Assembly (NCBI GenBank): GCA_019454225.1
Contig: CP075370.1
Location: forward strand, 858,001-922,000
Direction of reading: 5' to 3'
Length of the DNA: 64,000 nucleotides
Source: Paracoccaceae bacterium
Lineage (GTDB): Bacteria > Pseudomonadota > Alphaproteobacteria > Rhodobacterales > Rhodobacteraceae
Made by a program: the position numbers and the translations under genes. Positions 36,124-45,222 of this stretch are shown here, piece after piece; position 1 is the first letter of the stretch, and each line of letters starts with the position of its first letter. The notes beneath the pieces were generated by a model. The model saw nothing but the letters and a program-made list of their open reading frames with translations, searched no databases and had not been told where the DNA came from.

Positions 36124-37347
36124 TCAGGGCAGCGCCGCCAGCAGGGCGGGGCTGGCATAGCCGTCGGGCACCATGCCCCGCGCCGCCTGGAAGGCCCGGA
36201 CGGCGGCGATCGTGTTGGGGCCGATGCGCCCGTCGATGCCCTTTGTATCGAACCCGGCGGCGGTCAGCCGTTCCTGCAGGGTGATCCGTTCCGGCAGGGT
36301 CAGCGCGCGGTCGTCGCGCGGCCAGTCCGCGCCGACCGGCGGGCCGCCGCGCAGCCGGTCGGACAGATGCCCGATGGCGATCACATAGGCATCTGCCGGG
36401 TTGTAGCGTTCGATCACCTGGAAGTTCGGCCAGATCAGGAAGGCCGCGCCCCGGTGCCCCGCCGGCAGCAGCACCGCACCCGGCCCGTGATCGGGCAGGT
36501 CGCCCCCGCCCCACAGCCGCACGCCTGCCGCCTGCCAGTCAGCCACCGGCCGCACCACCTGTTCGCCCGTCCCGGCATAGTCGAACCCCTTGGGCAGCCG
36601 CACCTCGACACCCCAGGGCATGCCTTGCCGCCAGCCGTGGTGGCGCAGGTAGGCGGCGGCCGATGCAAGCGCGTCGGCCGGATCGTCGCCCCAGACGTCG
36701 CGCCGGCCGTTGCCGGTGAAATCCACCGCCAGGGCGAGGAAGGAGGTCGGCATGAACTGGGTGTGACCCATGGCGCCCGCCCAGCTTCCGGTCATGCGGT
36801 CCGGGGTGACGTGCCCTTCCTGGAGGATGCGCAGCGCGGCGATCAGCTCGCGTTCGAAGAATGCGGCGCGGCGGCCGTCATAGGCCAGCGTGGCGAGCGC
36901 CGCGATGGTGGGCACGTCGCCCCGGAACCCGCCGTAGGCGGACTCGAGCCCCCAGAGCGCGACGACCACCTCTTTCTCGACGCCGTATTCCGCCTCGATC
37001 CGGGCCAGAAGGTCGGCGTGCCGGGCCAGCGCGGCGCGGCCGCGGGTCACGCGGTCCTCCGACACGGCGGTGTCGAGGTAGTCCCAGATCGTCTTGGTGA
37101 ACTCGTTCTGCCGACGGTCGCGGCGGATCACGTCGGGGTTGTAGGCAAGGTCCGACATCGCGCGGTCGATGGTGTCCGGCGCGATCCCCGCCGCGAGGGC
37201 GCGGGGGCGGAAGTCCGCCACCCAGCGGGCCAGCCCTGCGGTGTCGCCCAGCTGTTCCATCGCCGCCTCCGCCGCGCGCGAGACCGGCACCTCGGCGGCC
37301 AGCGGGGTTGCCGCCATGAGGAACGCCATCAGGGGTGCCCGCATCAT
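36124..37347 (-). CDS. Lytic murein transglycosylase (MltB type, SLT_2 plus peptidoglycan-binding domain)
   Basis: This 407-residue exported enzyme cleaves glycan strands, leaving 1,6-anhydro ends. A signal peptide (about 1-18, cut after LAA) precedes the SLT_2 domain (about 35-325): ALWGLESAYGGFRGD holds the catalytic Glu, and GSWAGAMGHTQFMPTSF is the second signature. A C-terminal PG_binding_1 domain (about 345-405) contains AGFDTKGIDGRIGPNTIAAVRAFQ. No lipobox is present, so the enzyme is probably soluble in the periplasm rather than lipid-anchored like E. coli MltB. Either of two adjacent ATGs could start it. Confidence 0.93.
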   Translation of the reverse strand: MMRAPLMAFLMAATPLAAEVPVSRAAEAAMEQLGDTAGLARWVADFRPRALAAGIAPDTIDRAMSDLAYNPDVIRRDRRQNEFTKTIWDYLDTAVSEDRVTRGRAALARHADLLARIEAEYGVEKEVVVALWGLESAYGGFRGDVPTIAALATLAYDGRRAAFFERELIAALRILQEGHVTPDRMTGSWAGAMGHTQFMPTSFLALAVDFTGNGRRDVWGDDPADALASAAAYLRHHGWRQGMPWGVEVRLPKGFDYAGTGEQVVRPVADWQAAGVRLWGGGDLPDHGPGAVLLPAGHRGAAFLIWPNFQVIERYNPADAYVIAIGHLSDRLRGGPPVGADWPRDDRALTLPERITLQERLTAAGFDTKGIDGRIGPNTIAAVRAFQAARGMVPDGYASPALLAALP

Positions 37348-37363
37348 CCTGCCCGTTCTTGTT

Positions 37364-37379
37364 CTGCCCTTTCGGGCAG
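37364..37379. other. Small perfect hairpin upstream of the transglycosylase gene
   Basis: CTGCCC-TTTC-GGGCAG lies 17 bases upstream of the minus-strand start, within the predicted 5' leader. It could affect translation initiation or be fortuitous. Confidence 0.3.
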
Positions 37380-37421
37380 TCTAGCGCGGGACGGTCCGGG
37401 TTGGAACAGCGATGGCGGCGG

Positions 37422-37472
37422 GGGCGTCCCACGATGGGACGCTTTCTGGATCAAGCAATTTCAAGGGGTTGA
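37422..37472 (+). promoter_or_regulatory. Palindrome-plus-GGGTTGA element, copy B
   Basis: GCGTCCCA-CGA-TGGGACGC (37424-37442) is followed by GGGTTGA (37466-37472), with 25 bases between TGGGAC and GGGTTGA, as in copy A at 8551-8600. Flanks also agree (GGGGCGTCCCAC at the left, TTT and CAA within the spacer). On this strand it points at the 3' end of xylA, not at a gene; on the other strand it lies 75-125 bases upstream of the transglycosylase start. Confidence 0.45.
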
Positions 37473-37562
37473 TCTGGCGCGTTAAGGATTTGGCAAGATT
37501 TAGGCCGCTTTCGGTGCCGTGCCGGGCGCCGGCCGCCGCCGGGGATGGCCGGGGATCGGCAC

Positions 37563-37587
37563 GCGGGCGGGGGCAAGCCCCGCCCGC
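37563..37587 (-). terminator. Hairpin terminator after xylA
   Basis: A perfect 10-bp GC stem (GCGGGCGGGG / CCCCGCCCGC, 5-base loop) lies 12 bases beyond the xylA stop. It has no T-run, but its strength and position suggest that it ends the xyl operon message. It could also end a plus-strand transcript coming from element B. Confidence 0.6.
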
Positions 37588-37599
37588 GGCGCCCGGTTC

Positions 37600-38901
37600 C
37601 TAGACGAAGCGGTTCACGAGGTTTTCGAGGCGTTCCTGCCGACCCGAGCGGGGTTCGGGGTTGATGCCCTCGGCCAGCACCGTTGCCGCAGCGTCGTCGA
37701 GGCCGCCCGCCAGAAGCGACTTGCCCCGTGCGCCGTCCCAGCCCGCGTAGCGTTCGGCGCGGGCCGCCTCCAGCCGCCCGTCCTGCAGCATCGCGGCGGC
37801 GGATTTCAGCGCGCGGGCGCAGGTATCCATGCCGCCGACATGGGCGAGTATGAGGTCTTCGGGGTCGAGGCTCTGGCGGCGGATCTTGGCGTCGAAGTTG
37901 GTGCCGCCGGTGGTGTAGCCGCCAGCCCGCAGGATTTCGTAGAAGGCCAGCGCCTTTTCGGCGTGGTTGTTCGGGAACTGGTCGGTATCCCAGCCCGACT
38001 GGTAGTCGTTCCGGTTCATGTCGATCGAGCCGAAGATGCCCAGCGACGCGGCCAGCGCGATCTCGTGCTCGAAGGAATGGCCGGCAAGGATGGCGTGGCC
38101 CTGTTCGATGTTGGTCTTGACCCGGCCTTCCAGCCCGAATTCCTTGAGGAAGCCGTAAACCGTCGCCACGTCGTAGTCATACTGGTGCTTCGAGGGTTCC
38201 TGCGGCTTGGGCTCGATCAGGATGGTGCCCTTGAACCCGATCTTGTCGGCATATTCGACGACCTGGGTCAGGAATCGCCCGGCCTGCTGGCGTTCGCGCC
38301 GCAGGTCGGTGTTCAGCAGCGTCTCATAGCCTTCGCGCCCGCCCCAGAGGACATAGTTCTGCCCGCCCAGTTTCAGCGTGGCATCAAGGCAGGATTTCAC
38401 CGTGGCCGCCGCATAGGCATAGACCTCGGGATCGGGGTTGGTGGCGGCGCCGGACATCCAGCGGCGATGGCTGAACAGGTTGGCGGTGCCCCAGAGCAGC
38501 CGCGCCTTGTGGGTGGCCTGCTTTTCCGCGAAGTAATCGACGATGGCCTCCAGCCGCGACAGGCTTTCGGCGAAGGTGGCGCCTTCGGGCCGCACATCGG
38601 CGTCGTGGAAGCACCAGAAGGGCGTGCCGAGGATATCGAACATCTCGAAGGCGACATCGGCCTTCATCCGGGCGAGATCCATCGTGTCGCCGAACCAGGG
38701 GCGATCAAGGGTCTGGCCGCCGAAGGGATCGCCGCCCGGCCAGGCAAAGCTGTGCCAGTAGGCCACGGCGAAGCGCAGGTGATCCTCCATCCGCTTGCCC
38801 AGGACCTGTTCGTCGGGGTTGTAGTGGCGGAAGGCGAATTCGTTGTCGCTGTCGGGGCCTTCGTAGCGGATGGGCGCGATGCCCTTGAAGAAATCGGTCA
38901 T
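37600..38901 (-). CDS. xylA: Xylose isomerase
   Basis: This 433-residue TIM-barrel enzyme converts D-xylose to D-xylulose with two divalent metals. Family motifs are [13 protein letters not shown] (catalytic His), [16 protein letters not shown], the metal-binding [36 protein letters not shown] and [10 protein letters not shown]. Length and sequence fit the longer class II isomerases. It is the last gene of xylFHGBA, and its ATG overlaps the xylB stop. Its product feeds XylB. Cytosolic. Confidence 0.98.
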   Translation of the reverse strand: MTDFFKGIAPIRYEGPDSDNEFAFRHYNPDEQVLGKRMEDHLRFAVAYWHSFAWPGGDPFGGQTLDRPWFGDTMDLARMKADVAFEMFDILGTPFWCFHDADVRPEGATFAESLSRLEAIVDYFAEKQATHKARLLWGTANLFSHRRWMSGAATNPDPEVYAYAAATVKSCLDATLKLGGQNYVLWGGREGYETLLNTDLRRERQQAGRFLTQVVEYADKIGFKGTILIEPKPQEPSKHQYDYDVATVYGFLKEFGLEGRVKTNIEQGHAILAGHSFEHEIALAASLGIFGSIDMNRNDYQSGWDTDQFPNNHAEKALAFYEILRAGGYTTGGTNFDAKIRRQSLDPEDLILAHVGGMDTCARALKSAAAMLQDGRLEAARAERYAGWDGARGKSLLAGGLDDAAATVLAEGINPEPRSGRQERLENLVNRFV

Positions 38902-40334
38902 GTCAGTGTCCTGATAAGGTCTCGGGCGGCGCGGTGGCGCGCGTGGGCGGTATCGAAGGCCGTGGTCAGGGCCGGTTCGGGGTCGATCGTGCGGGCGATG
39001 GGCGGGGGCGTGGCGACGCGGGCGCCCGCCCCGGTCGCGGCCATCAGCGCCAGGCGGGCAGCGCCGAAGGCCGCCCCGAAATCGCCCGCGGCGGGCACCT
39101 GGACGGGCTGGCCCAGCACCGTGGCGATGACCGACAGCCAGTAGTCGGACCGCGACCCGCCGCCGACCGCGATCAGCCGGTCGATCCGGGTTCCGGTGGC
39201 GGCCAGGGCATCGCGGCAGTCGCGCAGCGCGAAGGCAACGCCTTCCAGCACCGCGCGGGTGCCGGCCGCGCGGTCGGTGGCATGTTCGAGGCCGAGGAAG
39301 GCGCCACGGACGGCGGCATCGTTCAGCGGCGTCCGTTCGCCACCCAGATAGGGCAGGAACAGGGTGCGCCCGGGTGCACGGACCGGCCCGAGATCGGCGG
39401 TCAGCGCCGCCGCATCCTGCCCGACGAGCCCCGCATACCAGTTGAGCGCATCGGTCGCGGCCAGGATCACGCCCATCTGGTGCCAGGTGCCCGGCAAGGC
39501 ATGGCAGAAGGTATGGACGGCGGTTTCCGGGGCGGGCTGGTAGCCGTCATTCGCGGCGAACAGCACGCCGGAGGTGCCGAGCGAGACGAAGGCCTCGCCC
39601 GCGCGCACCACGCCGGTGCCGACGGCGGATGCGGCGTTGTCGCCGCCGCCGCCCGCAACCACGACGCCCGGCGCCAGGCCCCAGCGGGCCGCGAGCGCGG
39701 GGCGCAGGGTGCCGGATACGTCCGACCCCTCGACCAGGCGCGGCATGTGATCGCGCGAGAGGCCGGTCAGCGACAGCAGGTCATCGGACCAGTCGCGCGC
39801 GCCGGTGTCGAGCCAGCTGGTTCCGGCCGCGTCCGACATCTCGGCGACATGTTCGCCGGTCAGCCAGAGGCGCAGGTAGTCCTTGGGCAGCAGCACCCGC
39901 GCCAGCCTTTCGCGCAGGCGCGGTTCGTGGCGTTCGACCCACAGGACCTTGGGCGCGGTGAAGCCGGGAAAGACGATGTTGCCCGAGACGCGGCGGAACA
40001 TCGGGTCGCCGTCGAGTTCATGCGCCTCGTCGGCGGCGCGGGTGTCGTTCCACAGGATGCAGGGGCGCAACACCTCGTCCGAGGCATCGAGCAGGGTGGC
40101 GCCGTGCATCTGGCCGGACAGGCCGATGCCGCGCACGCGGGACAGGCCCTGCCCCGACAGGGCATCGAGCACCGTCTCGGCGGCGGCGATCCAGTCGGCC
40201 GGGTTCTGTTCGGACCAGCCGGCATGGGGACGCGACAGCGAAAGGGGGGCCGTCGCCTCGGCGACGACGGCCTGGTCGTCATTGATCAGGCAGCCCTTGA
40301 GGCCGGAGGTTCCAAGGTCGAGACCGATGTACAT
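38898..40334 (-). CDS. xylB: Xylulokinase
   Basis: This 478-residue FGGY-family kinase phosphorylates D-xylulose to xylulose-5-phosphate, which enters the pentose phosphate pathway. The N-terminal phosphate-binding loop is [26 protein letters not shown] and WNDTRA line the sugar site, and [10 protein letters not shown] near the C-terminus is the FGGY ATP-site motif. It starts 1 base after the xylG stop and overlaps xylA as ATGA. Confidence 0.97.
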   Translation of the reverse strand: MYIGLDLGTSGLKGCLINDDQAVVAEATAPLSLSRPHAGWSEQNPADWIAAAETVLDALSGQGLSRVRGIGLSGQMHGATLLDASDEVLRPCILWNDTRAADEAHELDGDPMFRRVSGNIVFPGFTAPKVLWVERHEPRLRERLARVLLPKDYLRLWLTGEHVAEMSDAAGTSWLDTGARDWSDDLLSLTGLSRDHMPRLVEGSDVSGTLRPALAARWGLAPGVVVAGGGGDNAASAVGTGVVRAGEAFVSLGTSGVLFAANDGYQPAPETAVHTFCHALPGTWHQMGVILAATDALNWYAGLVGQDAAALTADLGPVRAPGRTLFLPYLGGERTPLNDAAVRGAFLGLEHATDRAAGTRAVLEGVAFALRDCRDALAATGTRIDRLIAVGGGSRSDYWLSVIATVLGQPVQVPAAGDFGAAFGAARLALMAATGAGARVATPPPIARTIDPEPALTTAFDTAHARHRAARDLIRTLT

Positions 40335-40335
40335 C

Positions 40336-41100
40336 TCAGTAGGCCTGCGGCGGGCGCTTGCCGAGGATGATCATCCCGAGGATGTCGTCATCGGTCACGT
40401 CCTTGACGTTGACGGTACCAACGCGCTGGCCGTTCTTCATCACCACGGCGCGGTCGCAAAGCTCCATCACCGCGTGGATATCGTGTTCGATCAGGAAGAT
40501 GCCGAGGCCCTGCCTCTTCAGTTCCTGGATCAGTTCCGACACCATCTGCGTCTCTTGCGGGCCGAGGGCGGCGGTGGGTTCGTCCATGATCAGGATCCGG
40601 GCGTCGAAATAGACCGCGCGGGCGATGGCGACCGACTGGCGCTGCCCCCCCGACAGGGCACTGACCGGCACGTTGAACTTGCGGAAGTTGGGGTTGAGCC
40701 GACCCATGATCTTGCGGGTTTCCGATTCCATCCGGGCGTCGTCGACAAAGCCCAGGGGCGTGACCAGCTCGCGCCCGAGGAACAGGTTCGAGGCGGCGTC
40801 GAGATTGTCGGCAAGCGCGAGTGTCTGGTAGATCGTCTCGATGTTGTGCGACCGGGCATCGCGGGGGTTCTGGATGTCGACCTCGCGCCCGTTGATGAAG
40901 ATCTGACCGGCATCCTTCTGGTAGGCGCCCGACAGGCACTTGATCAGCGTCGATTTCCCGGCGCCGTTGTGGCCCAGGAGGCCCACGACCTCGCCGGGGT
41001 GGAGGTCGATCGTCACATGGTCGACCGCCTTGATCCCGCCGAAGGCGATCGAGATGTCGCGCAATTCGACAAGGGGTGTTCCGGTGTTCGGATTGGACAT
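40336..41100 (-). CDS. xylG: Xylose ABC transporter ATP-binding protein (single-domain XylG)
   Basis: This 254-residue ATPase powers xylose import with XylF and XylH. Walker [10 protein letters not shown], signature [14 protein letters not shown], Walker [14 protein letters not shown] and switch His in [10 protein letters not shown] are intact. It has one ABC domain, whereas enteric XylG has two fused domains in about 510 residues, so it must act as a homodimer like the FrcA-type fructose ATPases of rhizobia. It starts 14 bases after xylH. Specificity is assigned from the adjoining xylF, xylA and xylB. Confidence 0.93.
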   Translation of the reverse strand: MSNPNTGTPLVELRDISIAFGGIKAVDHVTIDLHPGEVVGLLGHNGAGKSTLIKCLSGAYQKDAGQIFINGREVDIQNPRDARSHNIETIYQTLALADNLDAASNLFLGRELVTPLGFVDDARMESETRKIMGRLNPNFRKFNVPVSALSGGQRQSVAIARAVYFDARILIMDEPTAALGPQETQMVSELIQELKRQGLGIFLIEHDIHAVMELCDRAVVMKNGQRVGTVNVKDVTDDDILGMIILGKRPPQAY

Positions 41101-41114
41101 GGCGAGGCCCCCCG

Positions 41115-42449
41115 TTACTTGGCTTTGCGGCGATAAAGCGTGTCGATGTAGACGGCGAGGACCAGAACCGTGCCGACGACGATGTTCTGGAGCGCCGCGT
41201 CGAAGCCCACCAGGACCATGCCGGTCTGGAGCGACTGCATGACGAAGGCGCCGAGGATCGCGCCATAGATCGTGCCGATGCCCCCGGCCAGCGACGTGCC
41301 CCCGATGACGGCGGCCGCGATGACGTAGAGTTCGTCGAGCGTGCCGAGCGCGTTGGTGGCCGAGTTCAGGCGGGCCGAGGCGACAACCGCCGACAGGCCG
41401 GTCAGGAACCCCATGAGCGCAAAGATCTTCACCGTCATCCAGCGGGTGTTGATACCCGCCAGTTCGGCCGCCTCGGGGTTGCCGCCGATGGCAAAGACGT
41501 AGCGGCCGAAGCGGGTGCGGGTCATGATGAAGGTCATCACGATGCCCACCGCGATCAGCATCAGCACCGGGATCGCGAAGCCGTGGCTGATGAACAGCGT
41601 CTGCCCCTCGGCCAGGGTGATGCCGTTGGCCTGCACATACTGGTTCACGATGCCGCGCGGCCAGGGGTAGGCGTTCACCAGCAGGACCGCGCCCAGCACG
41701 AGGCCGCAGCCCAGCACGCCCAGCAGGTATTCGGCCCACATCGGGCGCAGCGGGAATTCGAACTTGCGCCGCTGCGCGCGGCCGTTGACCAGCAGCCAGA
41801 CGATGCCCGCACAGGCGACGAGGCCGACGATCCACGACCCGATTTCGCCCACCGAGCCATAGGGTCCGCCGCCCATCAGCGCGAAGGTGGAATCGACCGG
41901 CGAGATGGTGCGCCCGCGCGCCACCAGGAACGCCGCGCCACGCCAGATCAGCAGGCCGCCCAGGGTGACGATGAAGGCGGGGATACGGCCGTAGGCGATC
42001 AGCGCGCCATGGAAGGCACCGATGGCGGTGCCGAGCGCCAGCCCCAGGATGACCGTCAGGACCCAGATCGACGGATGCCCGAGCCCGACATAGAGCGGCA
42101 GCACCTCGACCTGGACAAGGCCCATGACCATCGCGATGAACCCGAGCATCGAGCCCACGGAAAGGTCGATGTGCCGCGTCACGATCACCAGCACCATGCC
42201 GCAGGCCATGATGCCGATGCTGGAGGTCTGCACCGACAGGTTCCACAGGTTGCGCGGCGTCAGGAAGGCGCCGAAGCCGTTGTTGAGATAGCCGACCAGG
42301 TGGAAGCCGACCCAGATCGCAAGCAGGGCCCCGACCATGCCCAGAAGGCGCGTGTCGAGTTCGGTCGAGCGCAGGAAGCGCGCGACGGGGCCGCCGTCGG
42401 GTGCGGAAGCCGCGGTCGTGGTGGTGGGTTGGGTCATGGGCGCGTCCAT
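41115..42449 (-). CDS. xylH: Xylose ABC transporter permease XylH
   Basis: This 444-residue inner-membrane permease (BPD_transp_2, RbsC-like) has about ten to twelve hydrophobic segments. The conserved [14 protein letters not shown] loop and [15 protein letters not shown] coupling motif are present, and [19 protein letters not shown] closes the core. Length is longer than RbsC, as usual for XylH. ATG 42449 is tentative; ATG 42437 is in frame and neither has a clear Shine-Dalgarno. It is separated from xylF by 138 bases with a very strong hairpin. Confidence 0.93.
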   Translation of the reverse strand: MDAPMTQPTTTTAASAPDGGPVARFLRSTELDTRLLGMVGALLAIWVGFHLVGYLNNGFGAFLTPRNLWNLSVQTSSIGIMACGMVLVIVTRHIDLSVGSMLGFIAMVMGLVQVEVLPLYVGLGHPSIWVLTVILGLALGTAIGAFHGALIAYGRIPAFIVTLGGLLIWRGAAFLVARGRTISPVDSTFALMGGGPYGSVGEIGSWIVGLVACAGIVWLLVNGRAQRRKFEFPLRPMWAEYLLGVLGCGLVLGAVLLVNAYPWPRGIVNQYVQANGITLAEGQTLFISHGFAIPVLMLIAVGIVMTFIMTRTRFGRYVFAIGGNPEAAELAGINTRWMTVKIFALMGFLTGLSAVVASARLNSATNALGTLDELYVIAAAVIGGTSLAGGIGTIYGAILGAFVMQSLQTGMVLVGFDAALQNIVVGTVLVLAVYIDTLYRRKAK

Positions 42450-42544
42450 GTGAAAGGAGGATGCGACAAGAGGGGCCGCGGCATCGCCGCCGACCCTGCC
42501 GGTTCCGGGTGACCGGGGCAGCCTTGCTGCCAACGCAGGCGGAA

Positions 42545-42572
42545 CCGGCGCCGGGCCAGGGCCCGGCGCCGG
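42545..42572 (-). terminator. Intercistronic hairpin between xylF and xylH
   Basis: A perfect 12-bp GC stem (CCGGCGCCGGGC / GCCCGGCGCCGG, 4-base loop) lies 15 bases after the xylF stop. No T-run follows. It probably limits read-through or shields the xylF message, so that the binding protein is made in excess. Confidence 0.65.
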
Positions 42573-42587
42573 AAGGGGATCAGGCCG

Positions 42588-43610
42588 TCAGCAGCCTGCG
42601 ACGCCCGCCATGGCACCCTCGCAGGCCTGCGCCTTCGAGATGTGGCCCGCGTCGATGGCGAGGTTCAGGTTGTCCTTGGTGATCGGGGTGGGGGCGAGGA
42701 AGATGGCGTTCATTTCAACGCCCTTCTCGCCGCCCGACCACTTCACCGCACCGGGGATCGCGTCCAGCGCCGTGCCGCCGGCCAGCGCCGCCGCGATTTC
42801 CGCAGCCGCCTTGCCCAGCTGGCGCGAGTCCTTCCACACCGACACGGTCTGGTTGCCGCGCGCGACACGGTTCAGCGCGGCGAGGTCGCCGTCCTGGCCA
42901 CCGACCGGCACGTTCAGGCCCTGCGCGGCCAGCGCCGCGATGACGCCGCCGGCCATGCCGTCGTTCTGCGCCAGCACGGCGTCCACGTCGTTGTTCGCGG
43001 CCGACAGGATCTGTTCCATGTTCGACTGCGCGTTGTCGGGTGCCCAGCCCTGCGTGAAGCTTTCGCCCACGATCTTGATCTTGCCGGCGGCGACCGAGGC
43101 GCCGATCACCTCTTCCATGCCTTCGCGCAGGAAGCCTGCGTTCGGGTCGCCGGGGTCGCCCTTGATGATGGCGTAGTTGCCTTCCGGCACGGCGGCCATG
43201 ACGGTTTCGGCGATGATCCGGCCGACGCCCTTGTTGTCGAAGGTCAGGTAGAAGGCGCGGCTGTCCTCGATCAGGCGGTCATAGCCGACGACCGGGATGC
43301 CCTCGGCCGCGGCCTTGTCGACGGCCGGGCCGATCGCGTCCTTGTCCATGGCGAGGATGATCAGGGCATCCGCGCCCTGGGCGATCAGCGCCTCGACATC
43401 GGTCAGCTGCTTGGCGGCAGAGGCCTGCGCGTCGGCGGAGATGTAGGTGTTGCCTGCCGCTTCCAGAGCGGCCTTGATCGCGGCTTCGTCCGTCTTCCAG
43501 CGCTCTTCCTGGAAGTTCGACCAGCTCACGCCGACGGTCAGGCCCTGGGCGAGTGCCGCCGACGAAAAGCCGACGACCGCCGCCACGGCGGCCAGAATGG
43601 TCTTGCGCAT
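42588..43610 (-). CDS. xylF: Xylose ABC transporter substrate-binding protein XylF
   Basis: This 340-residue periplasmic sugar-binding protein has a signal peptide (1-21, cut after ALA) and the Peripla_BP_4 fold. Segments typical of XylF include VGVSWSNFQEERWKTDE, YDRLIEDSRAFYLTFDN, NYAIIKGDPGDPNAGFLREG and VDAVLAQNDGMAGGVIAAL, the last with ligand-contacting Asn-Asp. GGGAGGAT precedes the ATG. It is first in xylFHGBA and divergent from xylR. Transport specificity for D-xylose fits the isomerase and kinase downstream. Confidence 0.96.
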   Translation of the reverse strand: MRKTILAAVAAVVGFSSAALAQGLTVGVSWSNFQEERWKTDEAAIKAALEAAGNTYISADAQASAAKQLTDVEALIAQGADALIILAMDKDAIGPAVDKAAAEGIPVVGYDRLIEDSRAFYLTFDNKGVGRIIAETVMAAVPEGNYAIIKGDPGDPNAGFLREGMEEVIGASVAAGKIKIVGESFTQGWAPDNAQSNMEQILSAANNDVDAVLAQNDGMAGGVIAALAAQGLNVPVGGQDGDLAALNRVARGNQTVSVWKDSRQLGKAAAEIAAALAGGTALDAIPGAVKWSGGEKGVEMNAIFLAPTPITKDNLNLAIDAGHISKAQACEGAMAGVAGC

Positions 43611-43687
43611 GTGTATCCTCCCTGATGGCGGCCCCCTGCGTCACGGGGCCGGTCCGGTTTCCACCGGCACGCAAAGACGTTGGCGGG

Positions 43688-43717
43688 AATAAATTCAGTT
43701 GTCAAACAAAAACAAAC
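43688..43717 (-). promoter_or_regulatory. xylF promoter/operator region
   Basis: This AT-rich patch stands out from its GC-rich surroundings. On the minus strand it contains TTTGTTTTTGTTTGACAACTG, with a TTGACA -35 box at 43705-43700, 90 bases before xylF. The -10 is unclear. GTTTGTT/TTGACAA-like words are common in operators of ROK-family xylose repressors, so this is the likely XylR site. Confidence 0.5.
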
Positions 43718-43756
43718 CGTGGATGACTTGCATGGTGGAACTTGCAGCCGGTCTCA

Positions 43757-43817
43757 TGCTGCCATGCAGCAAAAAACACCGGAACTGACATGAACCTGCC
43801 TGCAAGCGGTGTTTTTT
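43757..43817. promoter_or_regulatory. Inverted repeats in the xylF/xylR divergent region
   Basis: Two dyads are visible. TGCTGC-CAT-GCAGCA (43757-43771) runs directly into AAAAAACACCG (43771-43781), whose exact complement CGGTGTTTTTT lies at 43807-43817, 25 bases away. The long-range pair brackets the start of the xylR transcript leader and could be paired operator half-sites or an RNA stem ahead of xylR. Confidence 0.45.
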
Positions 43818-43838
43818 ACTTCGGAGGCCAAAGAAAAC

Positions 43839-45107
43839 ATGCCGCAGTTCCCCGAGACCCGCGTGACGGATGCAGGTCTGGGCTGCGGTCCAGTCATTCC
43901 GCCGCTGTCCGATTCGCTGCGCCCGTTGCGCCAGCAGGTGTTCGAGAGGGTGCGCGCGGCCGGCGCGGCGGCCCGGGTGCAACTGGCGCGCGACCTGGCC
44001 GTCAGCCCGGCGTCGGTGACCACCGCCACATCCGAACTGATCGAGGCCGGGCTGATCGAGGAGGTCACCGTGCCCCGCGAGGACGGGCAGGGCCGGGGCC
44101 GTCCGGCGCAGGCGCTGGGCGTGCGGGCGGGCGCGCACCGCGTTGCGGGCATGAAGCTGAGCGACCGCGAACATACCGCCGTGGTGGTGGATTTCGCGGG
44201 CCGCCTGATCGCAGACGATGTGATCCCCCGGCGCCCCGGGCCGATGCAGATGTCCGAGATGCTGGAGGCGATCGACACGCTGCTGATGCGCGTCTGCGCC
44301 AAGGCGGGGATTTCGCGGACCGACCTGTCGTCGGTGGGGATCGGCGTTCCGGGGTTCGTGGATTGCGCCGCGGGTGTGGTGCTGTGGTCGTCGACGCTGA
44401 CCGACCGGGGCGTTCCGCTGGCGGCGGCGGTTCAGGCGCGGCTGGGCATGCCGGTGGTGATCGACAACGATGCGAACCTGGTGGCACTGGCGGAACTGTG
44501 GTTCGGATCGGGGCGCGGGCTGTCGGATTTCGCGGTGGTGACGATCGAGCACGGGCTGGGCATGGGCCTGGTGGTGAACCACCGGCTGTACCGCGGGGCG
44601 CGCGGGCTGGGCATGGAACTGGGCCACACCAAGGTGCAGCTGGATGGCGCGCTGTGCCGGTGCGGGCAGCGGGGGTGTCTGGAGGCCTATGTGGCCGACT
44701 ATGCCCTGGCGCGCGAGGCGACGACGGCGCTGAACCTGACGCGCGAGATGCCGATCGGGGTGCTGCTGGAAAGCCTCTACGATCATGCGAAGGCGGGCAA
44801 TGGTGCGGCGCGGTCGATCTTTCGCCGGGCGGGGCGGTACTTGGCGGTCGGATTGTCGAATGTCGTCAACCTGTTCGATCCGGCGCTGATCATCCTGTCG
44901 GGCGAGCGGATGCGGTTCGACTATCTTTACGCCGCCGACACGCTGGCCGAGATGGAGAACCTTGCGATCAACACCGGCCGTCCGCGCCCGCCCATCGAGA
45001 TCCATGCCTGGGGCGACCTTCTGTGGGCGCACGGGGCGGCGGCGCTGGCGCTGTCGGAAGTCACCGAGCGGCTGCTGTCGGTGCCGCGCGAGGTGGCGGC
45101 GCAGTAA
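43839..45107 (+). CDS. xylR: ROK-family transcriptional repressor of the xylose operon
   Basis: This 422-residue regulator has an N-terminal winged helix-turn-helix (about 20-80: RPLRQQVFERVRAAG...SPASVTTATSELIEAGLI) and a ROK sugar-kinase-like domain. The ROK signature includes GMELGHTKVQ and the zinc motif CRCGQRGCLEAY. It probably represses xylFHGBA from the divergent promoter and is released by xylose; this is inferred from family and position. The start is taken at ATG 43839, with GGAGG 11 bases upstream; GTG 43809 would add ten residues. Confidence 0.92.
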   Translation: MPQFPETRVTDAGLGCGPVIPPLSDSLRPLRQQVFERVRAAGAAARVQLARDLAVSPASVTTATSELIEAGLIEEVTVPREDGQGRGRPAQALGVRAGAHRVAGMKLSDREHTAVVVDFAGRLIADDVIPRRPGPMQMSEMLEAIDTLLMRVCAKAGISRTDLSSVGIGVPGFVDCAAGVVLWSSTLTDRGVPLAAAVQARLGMPVVIDNDANLVALAELWFGSGRGLSDFAVVTIEHGLGMGLVVNHRLYRGARGLGMELGHTKVQLDGALCRCGQRGCLEAYVADYALAREATTALNLTREMPIGVLLESLYDHAKAGNGAARSIFRRAGRYLAVGLSNVVNLFDPALIILSGERMRFDYLYAADTLAEMENLAINTGRPRPPIEIHAWGDLLWAHGAAALALSEVTERLLSVPREVAAQ

Positions 45108-45222
45108 CGTGAACTTGTCCACGGCTTTTCCGCCGATCACCGGCCGTTGCGGCGGTGGTCGGATTGCCCCTGCCGGGGGGGGCTGCCATAGTCTGCGGGC
45201 AGGACAAGGGACGGGCGGGCGC

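Noticed and set aside
42464-42475. A perfect AAAGGAGG followed by ATG on the plus strand upstream of xylH
   Set aside because: There is no spacing between the Shine-Dalgarno and the ATG, and the frame that follows is short and unlike a protein. It is antisense to the xylH leader.
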